From NCBI RefSeq assembly GCF_009870125.1, contig NC_046683.1, forward strand, positions 17,369,001 to 17,433,000: a stretch of DNA of 64,000 nt, read 5' to 3'. The position numbers were made by a program, and so were the translations under genes. The DNA is from Drosophila pseudoobscura. Taxonomy: Eukaryota; Arthropoda; Insecta; Diptera; Drosophilidae. The notes beneath the pieces were generated by a model. The model searched no databases. It was given only the letters and a program-made list of their open reading frames with translations, and had not been told where the DNA came from. Numbering within the stretch: position 1 is the first letter of the stretch; every line of letters starts with the position of its first letter. Below are positions 49,804 through 61,464 of this stretch, piece by piece.

Positions 49804-52800
49804 ATGCACACGAGTCGGTCCATTGTGCAGCAGGTCCTCGAACTGCTGGCCCTGCTCGCGACCGTCTTCCAGCAAACGGTGGCCACCGTGGAGCCAGGCT
49901 GGCTCTATCCCGACAAGGTCGAGCAGCTAATCGGTGCCGACTTCAACATCAGCTGCACCATCAACGAGACCTACTTCCGGGAGACAAACACCGCCGAATC
50001 GTGTACGGTGGACCAGCTGTACTTCAAGAGCAAGATGCAAGAGTACCGCCGATCGCCGGATATCCGCATCGTAAACAACACGACCATCATATTCAGCGCT
50101 CGCGAAGCCGTGGAGCAGGAGGATGAGTACCGGTGCATGTGCGGCATTTACGTGATTAACACGTCGAAGGTGTACGTGGGCACCCGGCCCCTGCTCATCG
50201 AGGACTTCAGCTGCGTGGGCTATGACTTCAATTACATGCTGTGCAACTTCACGAAGCCGCAGAACAAAATCATCACCAAGTACAATGTCAGCTTCACCGT
50301 CTACCAGAAGGACTCCCGCTACATGTACCCGGTGGACTGTAACTTTGATGCCGCTCCGGTGGTCACCTGCAACATCACCGACGAATCCTACCAGAAGTTC
50401 ACAAAGATATACTACTTCCACCTGGACATTAGGAACACGCTGGGCCAGGAGAAACAGATCATCGAGGTGAATCATTTTGAGCGGACAGTCCCCTCGCGAC
50501 CCGGCCAGAATTTGACCGTGGTGAATCGCACCGAGAGCTCCATCTGCCTATCCTGGGAGATGCCGCGGCGCACCAACTATCCGCGCGGCCTCACCTGGCA
50601 GGTGCAAGTCACGCCCGTCAATTTAGCCACCCTAAAGCGCAACAACTGGCGCAACAATTCCTCCTCGATCAAGGACACTCTGTGCCTCACCGAGCTCCCC
50701 TATGCCGGCTACGACTATACGCTGCGGGTGCGCGTGCGCGGCAACCAGAACAACACCATGTGGAGCGAGCCGTTGGTCTACAACTTTGTCACCGGCCCAG
50801 AGCGACCCCGTCGTCCGCCCCTCGTCACCGACGGCAGCTTCTACGTCTACTCGTCCGAGACCATGATGCGCTTCTACTGGGAGCCGCTCGCACCGCACGA
50901 GCTGAATGGCGACGACTTCAAGTACATTATCAGCGAGTATCGTGTGAATGGAAGCCTGGTGTGAGTATATGAATATGATTCACAAATCATCAATCAATCA
51001 AATTGTCACACAGATCTGATTAGATCTTGGCCTTAAGGGAGCGATGGGGATGCGCTGGGTGGGGGATTCCTCAATAATTCATTTTGAAAGTGTCACAGCA
51101 AGTGATTGTTTCTTTGAATAGTCTGCCATACGGCGTAGTATTTGTACAAAAACTACAACAAAATGAAAACAGAAAAAAAAACACATCCATTTGTACATTG
51201 GCCGTGGCCAGAGGTCCATACGATTGTACATATGGTACTAGTATAGCGATTCTAGAGAAAATGTTTATTTTTAAAATTTCGTTGAAAGTGCTACACACAC
51301 AGAGATACACACAGAGAGAGAGAGAGAGAGGAACAAACAGAGAGTGATACAGGCAGGCACACACACACACGCAATAGCGAAAAAAACACGTTCATTTACG
51401 GTAAAGAAGAGCGAGCGGTGTGAAGAGGTAGATCGAGCGGTGTGCAGAGGTAGAATTGGTTGGTGGGCGGGGGAAGGAGAATAAGGAGGAGACGAGAGAT
51501 GCTTTTTGTTTTTTTTTAACAGGAATGCCCCAAAACAGAAATAGGAGGAAACAAATCATCAGAATTCTACACAACTCTTGCACATACATATATGTAAGTG
51601 TGCATGTGCATATTGTACGTACATACATATGTATGTGTATGTATATTTATACAGAAAAAGAGCTTTTATTGCTTCAGAGCCATTTCGCGGTATCTCTCCC
51701 CGGTTCGGTTCGGCTTACATTCGATTTTCTGGAAGTCGGGAGCCGCCGACGCCGCCGCCGCCGCCGCCGTAAAGCAACAGATGCGGGAAGGCACCGAAAC
51801 ATGGTAGAAGCCATTCCATATCGATTCGAGTTCGTAGTAATGGCGTTATCATAATCACAGTGCCATTGATGAATGCTAATTAATAGACATTGTGGGGCCT
51901 GGCCTCCTCCTTTCTGTGCGTGTGGTGTGCCGATTCGTGGAACGTGTGGGGCTGGCTGGCTGGCTGGCATCAAAGTTGAAGATTTTTCCAACGAATCCAA
52001 TGTTCCTGGAAATCTCATTTCAAAAGCCACAGACGTACATACATACATATGTTGTTGTCTTGTGCGAGGAGTTGATTTCGAAGAAAACATGTTTAAGAAA
52101 GTGCCTAGTCCCTGGACTTGTTGGCCAAGGATTAGGACTAAAAGTGGAATAGGAATGTCACGAGCAAAAAGGAGGAGAGCAAGAGAGTTTGGTTGATTAT
52201 TTATGACTTATGACTCGTCTTTCTTTATAGCGATCCCTCAGTGATCAAAGTGGAATCAAATTCGGCCCTAATCGAGCACTGGAACAATAATGCCAACCAC
52301 GACATCCTCATACGGAGCAGCAACAGCGTGAATGCCTCGGTGAACGCCACCCACATGTCCATCGGCCCCATCAGCAATGCGGACATCAACGAGCGTGTGC
52401 CCAAGAATATCCGGAGCGTGTATCATCCGAACAACAAGAGCTACACGGTCAGCTGGGAGTCGCCCTTGGATGTGTTCGAGCTGACGAACTACACCGTGTT
52501 CTGGTGCGTGGCGAAGCCGGCCTTGCAGTCCGAGTGCGCCGGCTCCATACGTTTCGAGAAGGTGGACAGTAGGCAGCGCCAGTTCACGACGACTAAGGAC
52601 CAGCCGCCGTCCCTCCACATGGCGGTCTCGGCAAACTATCGGCATCACAACACTGGCATGCGGTGGCTGATCTGCAGCAGCGACAAGAAGGACGACCTGG
52701 CAAAGATGGAGCCGACAATCGATGCGTCGAGCAACTCAACTCTGACGGTTAAATGGAGTACAGAGCGCGTCTGCCCCGTGATTCTTACCGGCTACAATCT

Positions 52801-55089
52801 CACCTACTGCCAGAGATCGGCCGGCAAGCCGGACAACTGCACCACGGAGGCGATCGAGGATCGCGATGCCAAGCAGTATGTTATCCGCGACCTAGTCCCC
52901 TACACCGACTACAGCGTCAAGATGCTGATGAAGTCCGAGACGCGGGCCAGCAAATACAGCGACGAGCTGATCAAGCGCACCGGAGAGGCGGCCCCCAGCC
53001 AGCCGCGTGAACTGCAGCTTCACAACGTGAGCAATTCGAGTGCCCAACTGGCCTGGAAGCCGCCCCTGAAGGCCAACGGCGTGGTGCGTGCCTACGAGGG
53101 TATCTTCCATCACGACAACACGACGGAATACTTCAAGCTTCCGGCCTCGGCCGACGAGCTGGTGGACAAGGAGAAGCTCATCTCCTTCGAGCTGGGCAAT
53201 CTAACCGCCTATACCGACTACGAGGTGAGCATCCGGGCGAGAACATTGTACCCATCGGAGCCCAGCAATGTCATCCGCTTCCGTACGGCCATTGGAGGTG
53301 AGTAGATAGACGAGGCGAGGGTGTGAGTGTGTCTCATTGTTTCCATTCATTTGCAGTTCCCTCGCCACCGACGCTGCTGGTGACGAACAACAAGGATCAG
53401 AGCTCAAGACTGGACTGGAAGGCGCCGAGGCAGCCGGCCGGACTTGTGGACTACTACGAGATCTCCCTGCGCGACAACAATTCCAGCTGCCTGGTCAGCT
53501 ACATACTCCCCGGCCAGAACCGCTCGCATGTGATGGCCACACCGCGATGCACCAGCCACAATCCCTTCCAGCTGGCGGTGCGCGCAATCAACGTAGAGCG
53601 GCTGCTCCACACAGGCGACCTCCAAGAGGTTGGAGAGGCCAATGGAGCACGACCGGCGGTATCGGCTAAGAGCTGCCAGGTGCACCTGGACGGACTCGGG
53701 GAGGAGGATCGTATCGCATTCGAGACATACAGCAGCAATTCCACCGGCTACCGCCTGCACAGATCCGAGTGGGGAACGTACGGATTCATTTGCACGCCGG
53801 AAATCCACAGCGTGAAGGCCATGTACCAGACGATCGAGGTGTCGTTGGCCATCCTAGTGCTGGGCGTCATCTTCTACACGGTGTACAAGAAGTACCGAAA
53901 GATGTCGGACATCGATCTGGTGCTGCCGCAGGGCATTTTGGAGACGCTGAAGAAACCGAAGGATATGGGGGGCCTGGGACTGAGCATGGGCCCCGATATG
54001 GCCTCCAGCGGTGGCATCATCTGTACACGGGTAGACGATTCACCGCAGTACACGCAACAGGACATGCCACACGACTTCAGCAGCTGCGGCAGCGAGAGCT
54101 CCAAATTGCTTCTGCGAAACACTTCCAGCAGTGGAGGGTGCACGGATCGCGACGACCGCTACGACGACCAAACGGAAATAGTTGGCATGAATCCCATGAC
54201 CACCATGAACACCATGACCGCCATGAACAGCAGCCCCGCCCCACCCACTAGTTATGTGTCCATGCGCCACGGACTACTCGTTCAGAACGATAGGGAGAGC
54301 GAGAGTGAGAGGGACAGAGACATAGAAAGGGAGCAGCAGCGGAGCAGCATGCAGGAGATGCAGGCGAACCACCAGTCAAGTGGCTACATCAAGCCCACCC
54401 AAATGAAGAGCTGGCCTACGTCCAATGCCAATACCTTGCCAGGTCCCAATGTTCCTACCGCAGCAACAGCCACGCAGCCAATGTCGGTGCCACTGTCGAT
54501 GGCCCGGATGCCCCTGAATGGGTATGTGCCGGTGAACATTCTGAAGTCCCAGCCACAGATGGAACCAAACGGTGGGCACCGTGTTGCGCCAACGCCCGAT
54601 GCAGCCGCGTTCTTTGTGCCAGAGCATCTGCTCAATGCGGAAAACTCGATGCAAGCAGCGTCCGACTTGCACAAGCTGCAGCCCCTGAATCCTGCTTCCA
54701 CTGCAGCAGCCGCTTCACCGACATATCTGCCAGCCATAAGTGCATCAGCAGCAGCGCCTAAGCTCAACGTTGACACCGGTTATACGACCATGGAGCAGCT
54801 GCAGCGCACCGGAATGATGCAGCCACAGGCGTTCTTGCCTGCCATAAGTCCATCAGCAGCGCCCAAGCTGAACGTTGACACCGGCTATACGACCATGGAG
54901 CAGTTGCAGCGCACCGGCCTGATGAAGCCTCAGGCGTTACCACAGTCCATTGGCATGCACACATCCGCACAACCGAGCGGAGGAGCTGCGGCTGGGGCTA
55001 CGACGGGCCCGCGAGTGAAGCCGCAGATCAATGGCTATGTGACGCCCCAGGATCTGAATGCCCTGGCCCACAACAGACACGTTCTCTAG
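49804..55089 (+). CDS. dome: Domeless, JAK/STAT cytokine receptor
   Basis: Single-pass receptor for Unpaired ligands; signals through Hopscotch and Stat92E. Exons 49804-50960, 52231-53297 and 53357-55089 give 1318 residues with matched phases. A signal peptide precedes VEPGWLYPDKVEQLIGADFN. The extracellular part holds a cytokine-binding region and several fibronectin III folds (SICLSWEMPRRTNYPRGLTW; KSYTVSWESPLDVFELTNYT; SAQLAWKPPLKANGVVRAYE; SSRLDWKAPRQPAGLVDYYE), many N-glycosylation sites, and lacks a clean WSXWS. The membrane helix (VSLAILVLGVIFYTVY) is near residues 900-917. The 395-residue tail starts DLVLPQGI and has tyrosine motifs GYIKPTQ, GYVPVN, two GYTTMEQ and GYVTPQ near the end, candidate STAT or SH2 docking sites. 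The tail contains a tandem duplication at 54727-54939. Confidence 0.96.
50961..52230 (+). other. First intron of dome
   Basis: 1270 bases, GTGAGT...TTATAG. It includes a GA tract (51314-51331), CA tract (51358-51372), TACATA units near 51590-51645 and a CCG run at 51748-51769, and repeated CTGG(C) units near 51950-51968. No coding frame or conserved element is apparent. Confidence 0.7.
54727..54939 (+). repeat. dome: Tandem duplication inside the dome tail
   Basis: Copy 1 (54727-54834, 36 residues) and copy 2 (54835-54939, 35 residues) are directly adjacent. Both read LPAIS(A/P)SAA, then PKLNVDTGYTTMEQLQRTG, then M(M/K)-Q/K-PQA. They differ at few residues. Each carries one GYTTME tyrosine, so the duplication doubles this motif. 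Confidence 0.9.
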
Positions 55090-56718
55090 GGAGAATTGCG
55101 GGGAGATGAAGTTGGGGAGAGAGAGAGAGAGAGAGAGAGAGTTAATGTTGCATGGAAATGCAAGCAATAACAACTTTAGTCCACATCCATACTCACGACG
55201 TCGGCATCTACGCATCAATCCATCCATATTCCATTCATCCATCATCCTGACCATCCCCGCATAAGCACATCGATTCACCACAGACTATTGTCGGGCAGCT
55301 TTGTATAGTAATAATGCCATTCATCCCAAATTGGAGCAAAAAGAACGACGTTTCTTTATAATTTATTTTTCTTTGCGATGCGAGCGAGCGTGTGAGGCAC
55401 AACAAGTATTTTTAATGCTGTAGTATTTTTTTATATTGTATTTGTACACTTACCTACTTAGCTCTTAGCCCGCGTCAAGCAGGTCAAGAATATATGATAT
55501 ATATATTATAAACTAAATATACAAAAAGAAAACTATAATTTTAAGCATAACATACACTCGCACCACATTGCAACCCTGTGTCTTCATTCCATTTCTATAA
55601 TAGCTGTACGACATAAGACTTTGCTAAACTTTCTGCGAGAGATAGCATGACAGACATCGGTAAATTAGTGCTGGTAAGCGTCGCGCTGCATTTGAACTTT
55701 GAATGTTCTGCTTTCTCGCGGGACGCGTTAGAATAAAACACCGCAGTTTATCCAAAACATGTGAAACTGAGCCGTCGCACAATTTCTATCCCCAGTTTGT
55801 ATGTGAAGCCTGAAAATAATTCTTTTTAGTCAATTTATAGAAGCCATTTTGAGGACCAACTTTCTCTTGTTTTTTGTCCTTATTATTATTATTTTGGACT
55901 ATTAGAAATGCTGCCATACCATTTTCTTCTGTTTAAATAATATGCTTAACATTTTGTGAGTGGTTTACGTCTTCTTTGTGTTATTCTTTCTCGTTTTACG
56001 AAATTTAAATAGTGTTTTATAATGTTATACCACACACCTAGGCAGCAAGACAGCAAAATTTGTTCTGAAAATGGCAACAATCGATAATCGCTTCTCCCAC
56101 CTGAACTGGAAAGCTCTCACTGTATGCTTTTCCTATATTGTGACTGCTTAACCAGCTAGTCATTTAGCAAAGTCTAATTTCATACAGTTTTAAGCCGTTT
56201 CGCTGGCGATAGTTCAACAAGAGCCAACTATCGATAAATGCGTTAGTGAAGTGAGTTGTTCGATGATCGATACCGACCTTGTTGGGTTTGTTAATCCCAC
56301 TGAGTGACACTGCTTTGCTTTTGCGTGTGCAAAGTATTTATTGAGCAAATAATTTACAACCTATCCTATCAAAAGGGTAAGTGAAAAACAGCTAAACCAA
56401 ATTAAATTTGATCAAATAAAGAGCCATATTATGGTGCGCTTATCGATGTTATTGTAATTTATCGGCATATCGAAAAGGCCAAAAAACCGTTTTATCTGAA
56501 CGCAACTAAACAAACGGAGGATGAGGCGCGGTCAATGGATCATTGGGTTCCCATTTGTGACCCCAAAATTCTCAGAATTTTAATTAAAGAATTTTATTGC
56601 TTTTCATAAACACAGTTCGGATGAAGAGACGGAAAAGCTGATAACGAATCAACATTCAATCCCCTGGAGCCGGCAAGCAGCATCCACTATATCCGCGTGT
56701 GTCTTATCGCGAGTCGGT
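55090..56718. other. dome 3' UTR and et promoter/leader
   Basis: A GA tract lies at 55117-55141. AATAAA at 55732-55737 is a candidate poly(A) signal for dome. A DRE palindrome (TATCGATA) is at 56229-56236 with further ATCGAT sites near 56268 and 56441, marking the likely et promoter. AAAAG/GGTAAGTG at about 56372-56383 could be a donor and CACAG at 56611-56615 the acceptor of a leader intron. A short upstream frame (ATG AAG AGA CGG AAA AGC TGA) begins near 56622. No other coding sequence is seen. Confidence 0.45.
56229..56236. promoter_or_regulatory. DRE site upstream of et
   Basis: TATCGATA, 490 bases upstream of the first et ATG; the leader is probably spliced. Only position and sequence support a role. 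Confidence 0.4.
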
Positions 56719-59293
56719 ATGACGAAAACGAGTCAAGTCTACAAAGGAAAGAAAAAAATGCATTGGAGTTGGGTTGAGCCATACTTGGCGGTGCTGGTGC
56801 TCAGCCTAAACTGCCAACTGAACCTGGCCTCGCTAACAGTGTCTCGGGAAGAAATACGCGCCGGCGACTCGTTCAATGTCACCTGCAGCTGGGATGACGA
56901 ATCGGTGAGCCCTGAGCATATTAAAATCAAGGTGGCCCCCAGAAGCAATCGAGCCAGCAACAGAATGGAGACTACCACAACGGTCGTGGAAAGGGTGGAT
57001 AATGCAACAGTTGGCAAATGGCACTACGAGTGCATGTGGGATGGGAAGACCCTCGAGGCGCTGGATGTTCGGGTAGGGGCACGACTGCAGGTTGAGGACT
57101 TTGAGTGCCGCATGGATTTATACGATTCCACAATGATGACGAGCTGCAGCTTCAGCATGCCGAATGGCTACCAGCTTGAAGAGGATTTCTTGTATCTGAG
57201 GGAAAATGAGCTGCCGCCAGTCCAGTGCACGGATTACCCGCACAACGCCACCCAGGTACTGTGCAGGATTGACCCGGGCCTGACCCCAAAGACAAAATTT
57301 GAAACGAGCCACAGCTACACTTTGAACATGAGAGATTCAGTCGGCAACCAGACGCAGCATTTCAATCGGACGCAAGCCCAGGTGCTGGTCTTGGATTGGC
57401 CCAATAAAAAGCAGCCTCTGACCCCGTTTGACAATCAGAGTTGCTTGATCTGGCAGAATTCCGTCTGGTCTGAATACTACCACCAAAGCGGGTCGATTGA
57501 CTGGCATGTGCGGGTGATACCCCTGAACGATGACATCCCCGAGATCGAAAATCCCCCTTACGAAGTGCGCTACTCTGGCACACGGTGTGAAATGTTTTGC
57601 CTGAAAACGCCACACTATCCGAACCAGCAGTTTGAGCTGCGCCTGCGACGCCGCTTTAACCAGCCAGAGGCGCCTTGGAGTGAAACAATTACGCGCCAGT
57701 TCTGGGTACCAAAATCAAAACCCAGCCGTCCGCCACGACTCCTGCCGAATGGGTTCTTCTTCGATCCCAGGTCCAAGGGGCTGTACATCTTCTGGGAGCA
57801 GCTGAAGCCGCTGGAGCACAACGGACCCAATCTAACGTACAGTCTGGCAACCACCGACGGGTAAGCTTTCATTTTTGGTCTGCCATCCATTGCTCATGAT
57901 CTATCCAAATAGTTCTTCCAGAAAGCATGTGAGTCATGTCGGCCGGAACTTTGCCATGTTCCCCCACTGGGACGGCTCTACCGACTCCACCATATCCGTA
58001 TGCAGTGAAAACTCCGAGGGACGGTCGTTGAACTGCAGCGATCTATATGTGCCAGTCCTAGACAACGCAAAGGAGCGACAGCCGACAGCATTGAAATACG
58101 ACAAGGCCACAAACACCCTGAGCTGGACAGCGCCGGAGAGGAGCTCTGGCCTTCTGCATTACACCGTCTACTGGTGCTCCCCCGTCAACGATACACAAAA
58201 GATTTGCGACGACTCCCAAGACATTAAACTGCTGGAGCTGGACGGTGCTTCCCGGCAAGAGCACCACTTCAATGGATCGATGGAGTTGATTAATTTAGGC
58301 GTAGCGGCCACATACGAGGACAAATTCAGCGGCGGTATGAGATGGTTACGGGTGGGACTGCCCACAGAGGTTGAATTGGCCAAGAGCCGGTACCTGGAGG
58401 GCATTGTCGCCCTGATTGTGCTCTGCCTAATCTTCATCTCATACCGAAGGCTTCATAGATGTTCGAGTATTGAAATTGACATACCAAATGGCGTATACGA
58501 GGGACAGCGCGGTATAACGGGTGTGAAACATGATGAGAAAGATGTCACCAAAGTCCCAACCCAAGGCCACCGTGAAAACCATAAAATCCCAAAAGAGACG
58601 AATTCTGGGATTGAACTTGTAGTCATAGAAGATCCCAAAGAATGCATCAAACCTATTCCTGTTACTGTTAAACCTTCGAATGAACTTACAGGCTTTACAA
58701 TGCCTGATACCTTAAAAAATGGGACAAACCCGATCTCAGATCTGAAAGCTCTGTGTCCTACCGAATCTGGAATTGAAAATACATTAAAAACGCCTGGTAG
58801 AATGGTAAAAGGTAGTGCGGTAGAGAATTATAACATAGATGACACCAAAGACGCAACCCAATACCCTCCTGTGAACGCTAAGATCCCAACGGAGCCAAGT
58901 TCTGGGATTGAACTTGCGGTCATAGAAGATCCGAAGGAATACAGCAGGCCGATTCCTGTTACTGTTAAACCTTGGAATGCACTTATAGGCACAATGGCTG
59001 ATATGGTGAGAGATGAGAAAAACCCGAACCCAGATCTGGAAATTATGCTTCCCATCGAGTCTAGAAATGAAAACACATTAATAAAGACGATACCCGGCAG
59101 AATGGGTACGAATCAGATTGTGACTACTCCTGCAGGCTACGTGGAAATGTTAGCAAGAGCAAGCAAGAGCGGGAGTGGGAGTGCGAGCGACAGCGAGAAG
59201 CCTTTGCCAAAATCCAGCCCTGGATATGTGCAAATTGACTTTAATAAAAGTACCAACGGTAATGGATACGTAATGCCTCCGCCTTTCAGATAA
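56719..59293 (+). CDS. et: Eye transformer (latran), domeless-like short receptor
   Basis: Paralogue of dome reported to dampen JAK/STAT signalling by joining receptor complexes. Exons 56719-57860 and 57913-59293 (GG/T split codon) give 840 residues. Two starts are possible: ATG at 56719, or MHWSWVEPYL 13 codons later, which places the signal peptide directly at the N-terminus. The extracellular part has the cytokine-binding pattern with paired Cys and FnIII folds (LKYDKATNTLSWTAPERSSG) but fewer FnIII units than dome. The membrane helix GIVALIVLCLIFISY is near 543-557. The tail of about 280 residues is longer than I remember for melanogaster and contains a duplicated segment (58583-59104). 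It ends with three tyrosine motifs, AGYVEML, PGYVQIDF and NGYVMPP. It starts about 1.6 kb after dome in the same direction, and is clearly a tandem duplicate. Confidence 0.93.
58583..59104 (+). repeat. et: Internal duplication in the et tail
   Basis: Copy 1 (58583-58804, 74 residues, about residues 605-678) and copy 2 (58880-59104, 75 residues, about 704-778) share KIP-E--SGIEL-VIEDPKE, then PIPVTVKP--L, then NP--DL, then ES--ENTL and GRM. The period is about 297-300 bases with an intervening segment of 75 bases. Copy 2 has a Tyr after PKE where copy 1 has Cys. Reading frame is kept through both. Confidence 0.9.
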
Positions 59294-59694
59294 CCATGGG
59301 CTCCCATCACTACGTAATACATAGGAAGTATAGGAAGAATGAGAGTAGAGGAGTATTGAATGAGTCATCACATAAAGCATATGCCTGAGCATGAGCCCTG
59401 CATCCGGTGTTTGATTTTAAATGTTATCTCGTATATTATTCATAAAAAAAATGTTTCTCCTACAGACCATAAGAAAATTAAAAATAACCAAAGAATACAT
59501 ACATAAGCGAATATGTACATAGTATACTCGTATATAGTACTAAGTAAATAAGAGAGAGAGTGCCAAACGAGAGGGAGAGTTGCTTTAAATGATATTATGA
59601 TTAAGACGTATGTAAACAACGATCACAATGTCGAGAACCACCCCATTAGCCCATTATCCAACCGCATATTAAATGTGAAGCTGGAGTTCATCGG
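59294..59694. other. Convergent 3' ends of et and Zw
   Basis: 400 bases between two facing stop codons, AT-rich. A GA tract lies at 59552-59562. No canonical AATAAA stands out on either strand. Nothing else is visible. Confidence 0.5.
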
Positions 59695-60653
59695 TCAGTG
59701 ATTTGAGGGGGTGGGGGTAGGGGCAGTGGCCTTGCTGTTGTGCCATTTGTACGATCCGGAGTACTGGAAGTTGTTCTCCTCGCATTTAAGATCTGCCAGC
59801 TTGGGGCCCCGCGATCCGTACTGGTAGGTGAGCGGCCTAATGTGATCCTTCTCGATCCGATGCAGAATAGGCGTGAAGATGCGCCACGCTTCGCGCAGCT
59901 CATCGGAGCGGACAAAGTGCATCTGGGAGCCGCAGAACACGTCGAGAATGAGACGCTCATAGGCGTCCGGCAGATACGAGTCCTTGTAGCGATGCTCGTA
60001 CGTCAGATCCAGCTCCGTTTCCTCGATGTCGAACGTGATGCCGGGACTCTTGGTCATCATCTTAAAGTAGAGCGCCTCGCCCGGCTGGACGCGTATCACC
60101 AGCTCGTTGCGCTTCGTGTTTCCCTCAAAGATGTCGCCGGGAACGTCCTGATACTGGATGCGCACCTCCGCCTTGCGCTCGTTCAGTGCCTTGCCGCAGC
60201 GCAGGATAAAGGGAACGCCCTGCCAGCGCTCGTTGTTGATCTTGAGCACGCCCAGAGCGTAAGTGGGTGTACTCGAGCTCTTGCTGACTGTGGGATCGTC
60301 CAGATAGCCAGTGCGCTCGTCCTCGGTTTTTCCCTGCGGATTGGCAACGTACTGTCCCAGCACCATGTCGTCCAGCTGCAGGGCCTCTATGCACTTGAGC
60401 ACCTTCACCTTCTCGTCGCGTATATCGTCCGGATGGCAGCTGACCGGCTTCTCCATGGCCACCAGAGAGAGGATCTGCAGTAGATGATTCTGCATCACGT
60501 CACGTATGATGCCGAACTCGTCGAAGTAGCCGCCCCGGCCCTGTGTGCCGAATGGTTCCTTGAACGTGATTAGCACCGAGGCAATGTTCTCGCGATTCCA
60601 CGTGGAGCTGAGGATCTTGTTGCCGAAGCGTATGGTCATCAGGTTCTGTACCA

Positions 60654-60686
<33 letters not shown>

Positions 60687-61464
60687 GCTGCTCCTCGTGG
60701 AAGAGCCCTGCCAGATGGTCGCTCAGCGCTTTTGAGGAGACATCGTCCCGTCCAAACGGCTTCTCCACAATCACACGGTTCCAGCCGCTATTTTAGAGAC
60801 ATTTTATTATCAATTCGGTATGGTACGAGTATTCGATGCGATCTGATCTACTTACCAGACAGACATGCAGATCTGCTTGATGTTGACGGTCACCTCCTCA
60901 AAGACGCTGGGCGGCAGGGCCAGGTAGAAGATGCGGTTCGCCTTGTTCTTGTTCTCCATGAGCTCCAGCTGCTGGTTGAGTAGCTCGAATCCTGTGCGTC
61001 CGTCATAGCTGCCAGCCACATACTCGTTGAGGGCCCAGAACTCCTCGTATTTGGTCTGCTCGTGTGGCTGCACCTGCTCTCAGGAAATCAAGTTGTGGTT
61101 CTGTGATTCTGTGTCCTATGTGACATTCTATGTACTCACCTTCATGTACTGCTTGCAGCTCTCCTTGAGCTTCGCTATCGACAGCTGGGAGCGGGCATAT
61201 CCACAGAATTTGGTAGGCTTGGGGAGTAGGTCATCTCGGTATAGCCACCACAAGGTCGGATAGATCTTTTTTTTGGCCAGATCGCCCTGCAAAAAAGAAT
61301 CAAGCCAATAACCCATCTCCATCTCAATATGAGTTATTCCAATAATATTACCGAAGCGCCAAAGATCACAAAAGTGTGCGGAATTTTACCATCAAAGTGG
61401 GTTCCCTCGCATACCATGCTGGGTGACTTGAGCGACTTGATTATCAGATCAAGAGCGGTGTGAT
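59695..61464 (-). CDS. Zw: Glucose-6-phosphate dehydrogenase (5' exon unresolved)
   Basis: First enzyme of the oxidative pentose phosphate pathway; makes NADPH in the cytosol. Exons on the minus strand: 61464-61352, 61286-61140, 61073-60856 and 60787-59695. From the ATG at 61417 ([16 protein letters not shown]) the protein has 507 residues. The coenzyme-binding GASGDLA, the EKPFG block, the catalytic [13 protein letters not shown] and the structural NADP region are intact. The reading frame stays open upstream of that ATG for 47 more bases ([15 protein letters not shown]), which resembles the longer fly N-terminus I remember. A further upstream exon should therefore supply a start for a long form. 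The gene converges on et. Confidence 0.95.
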
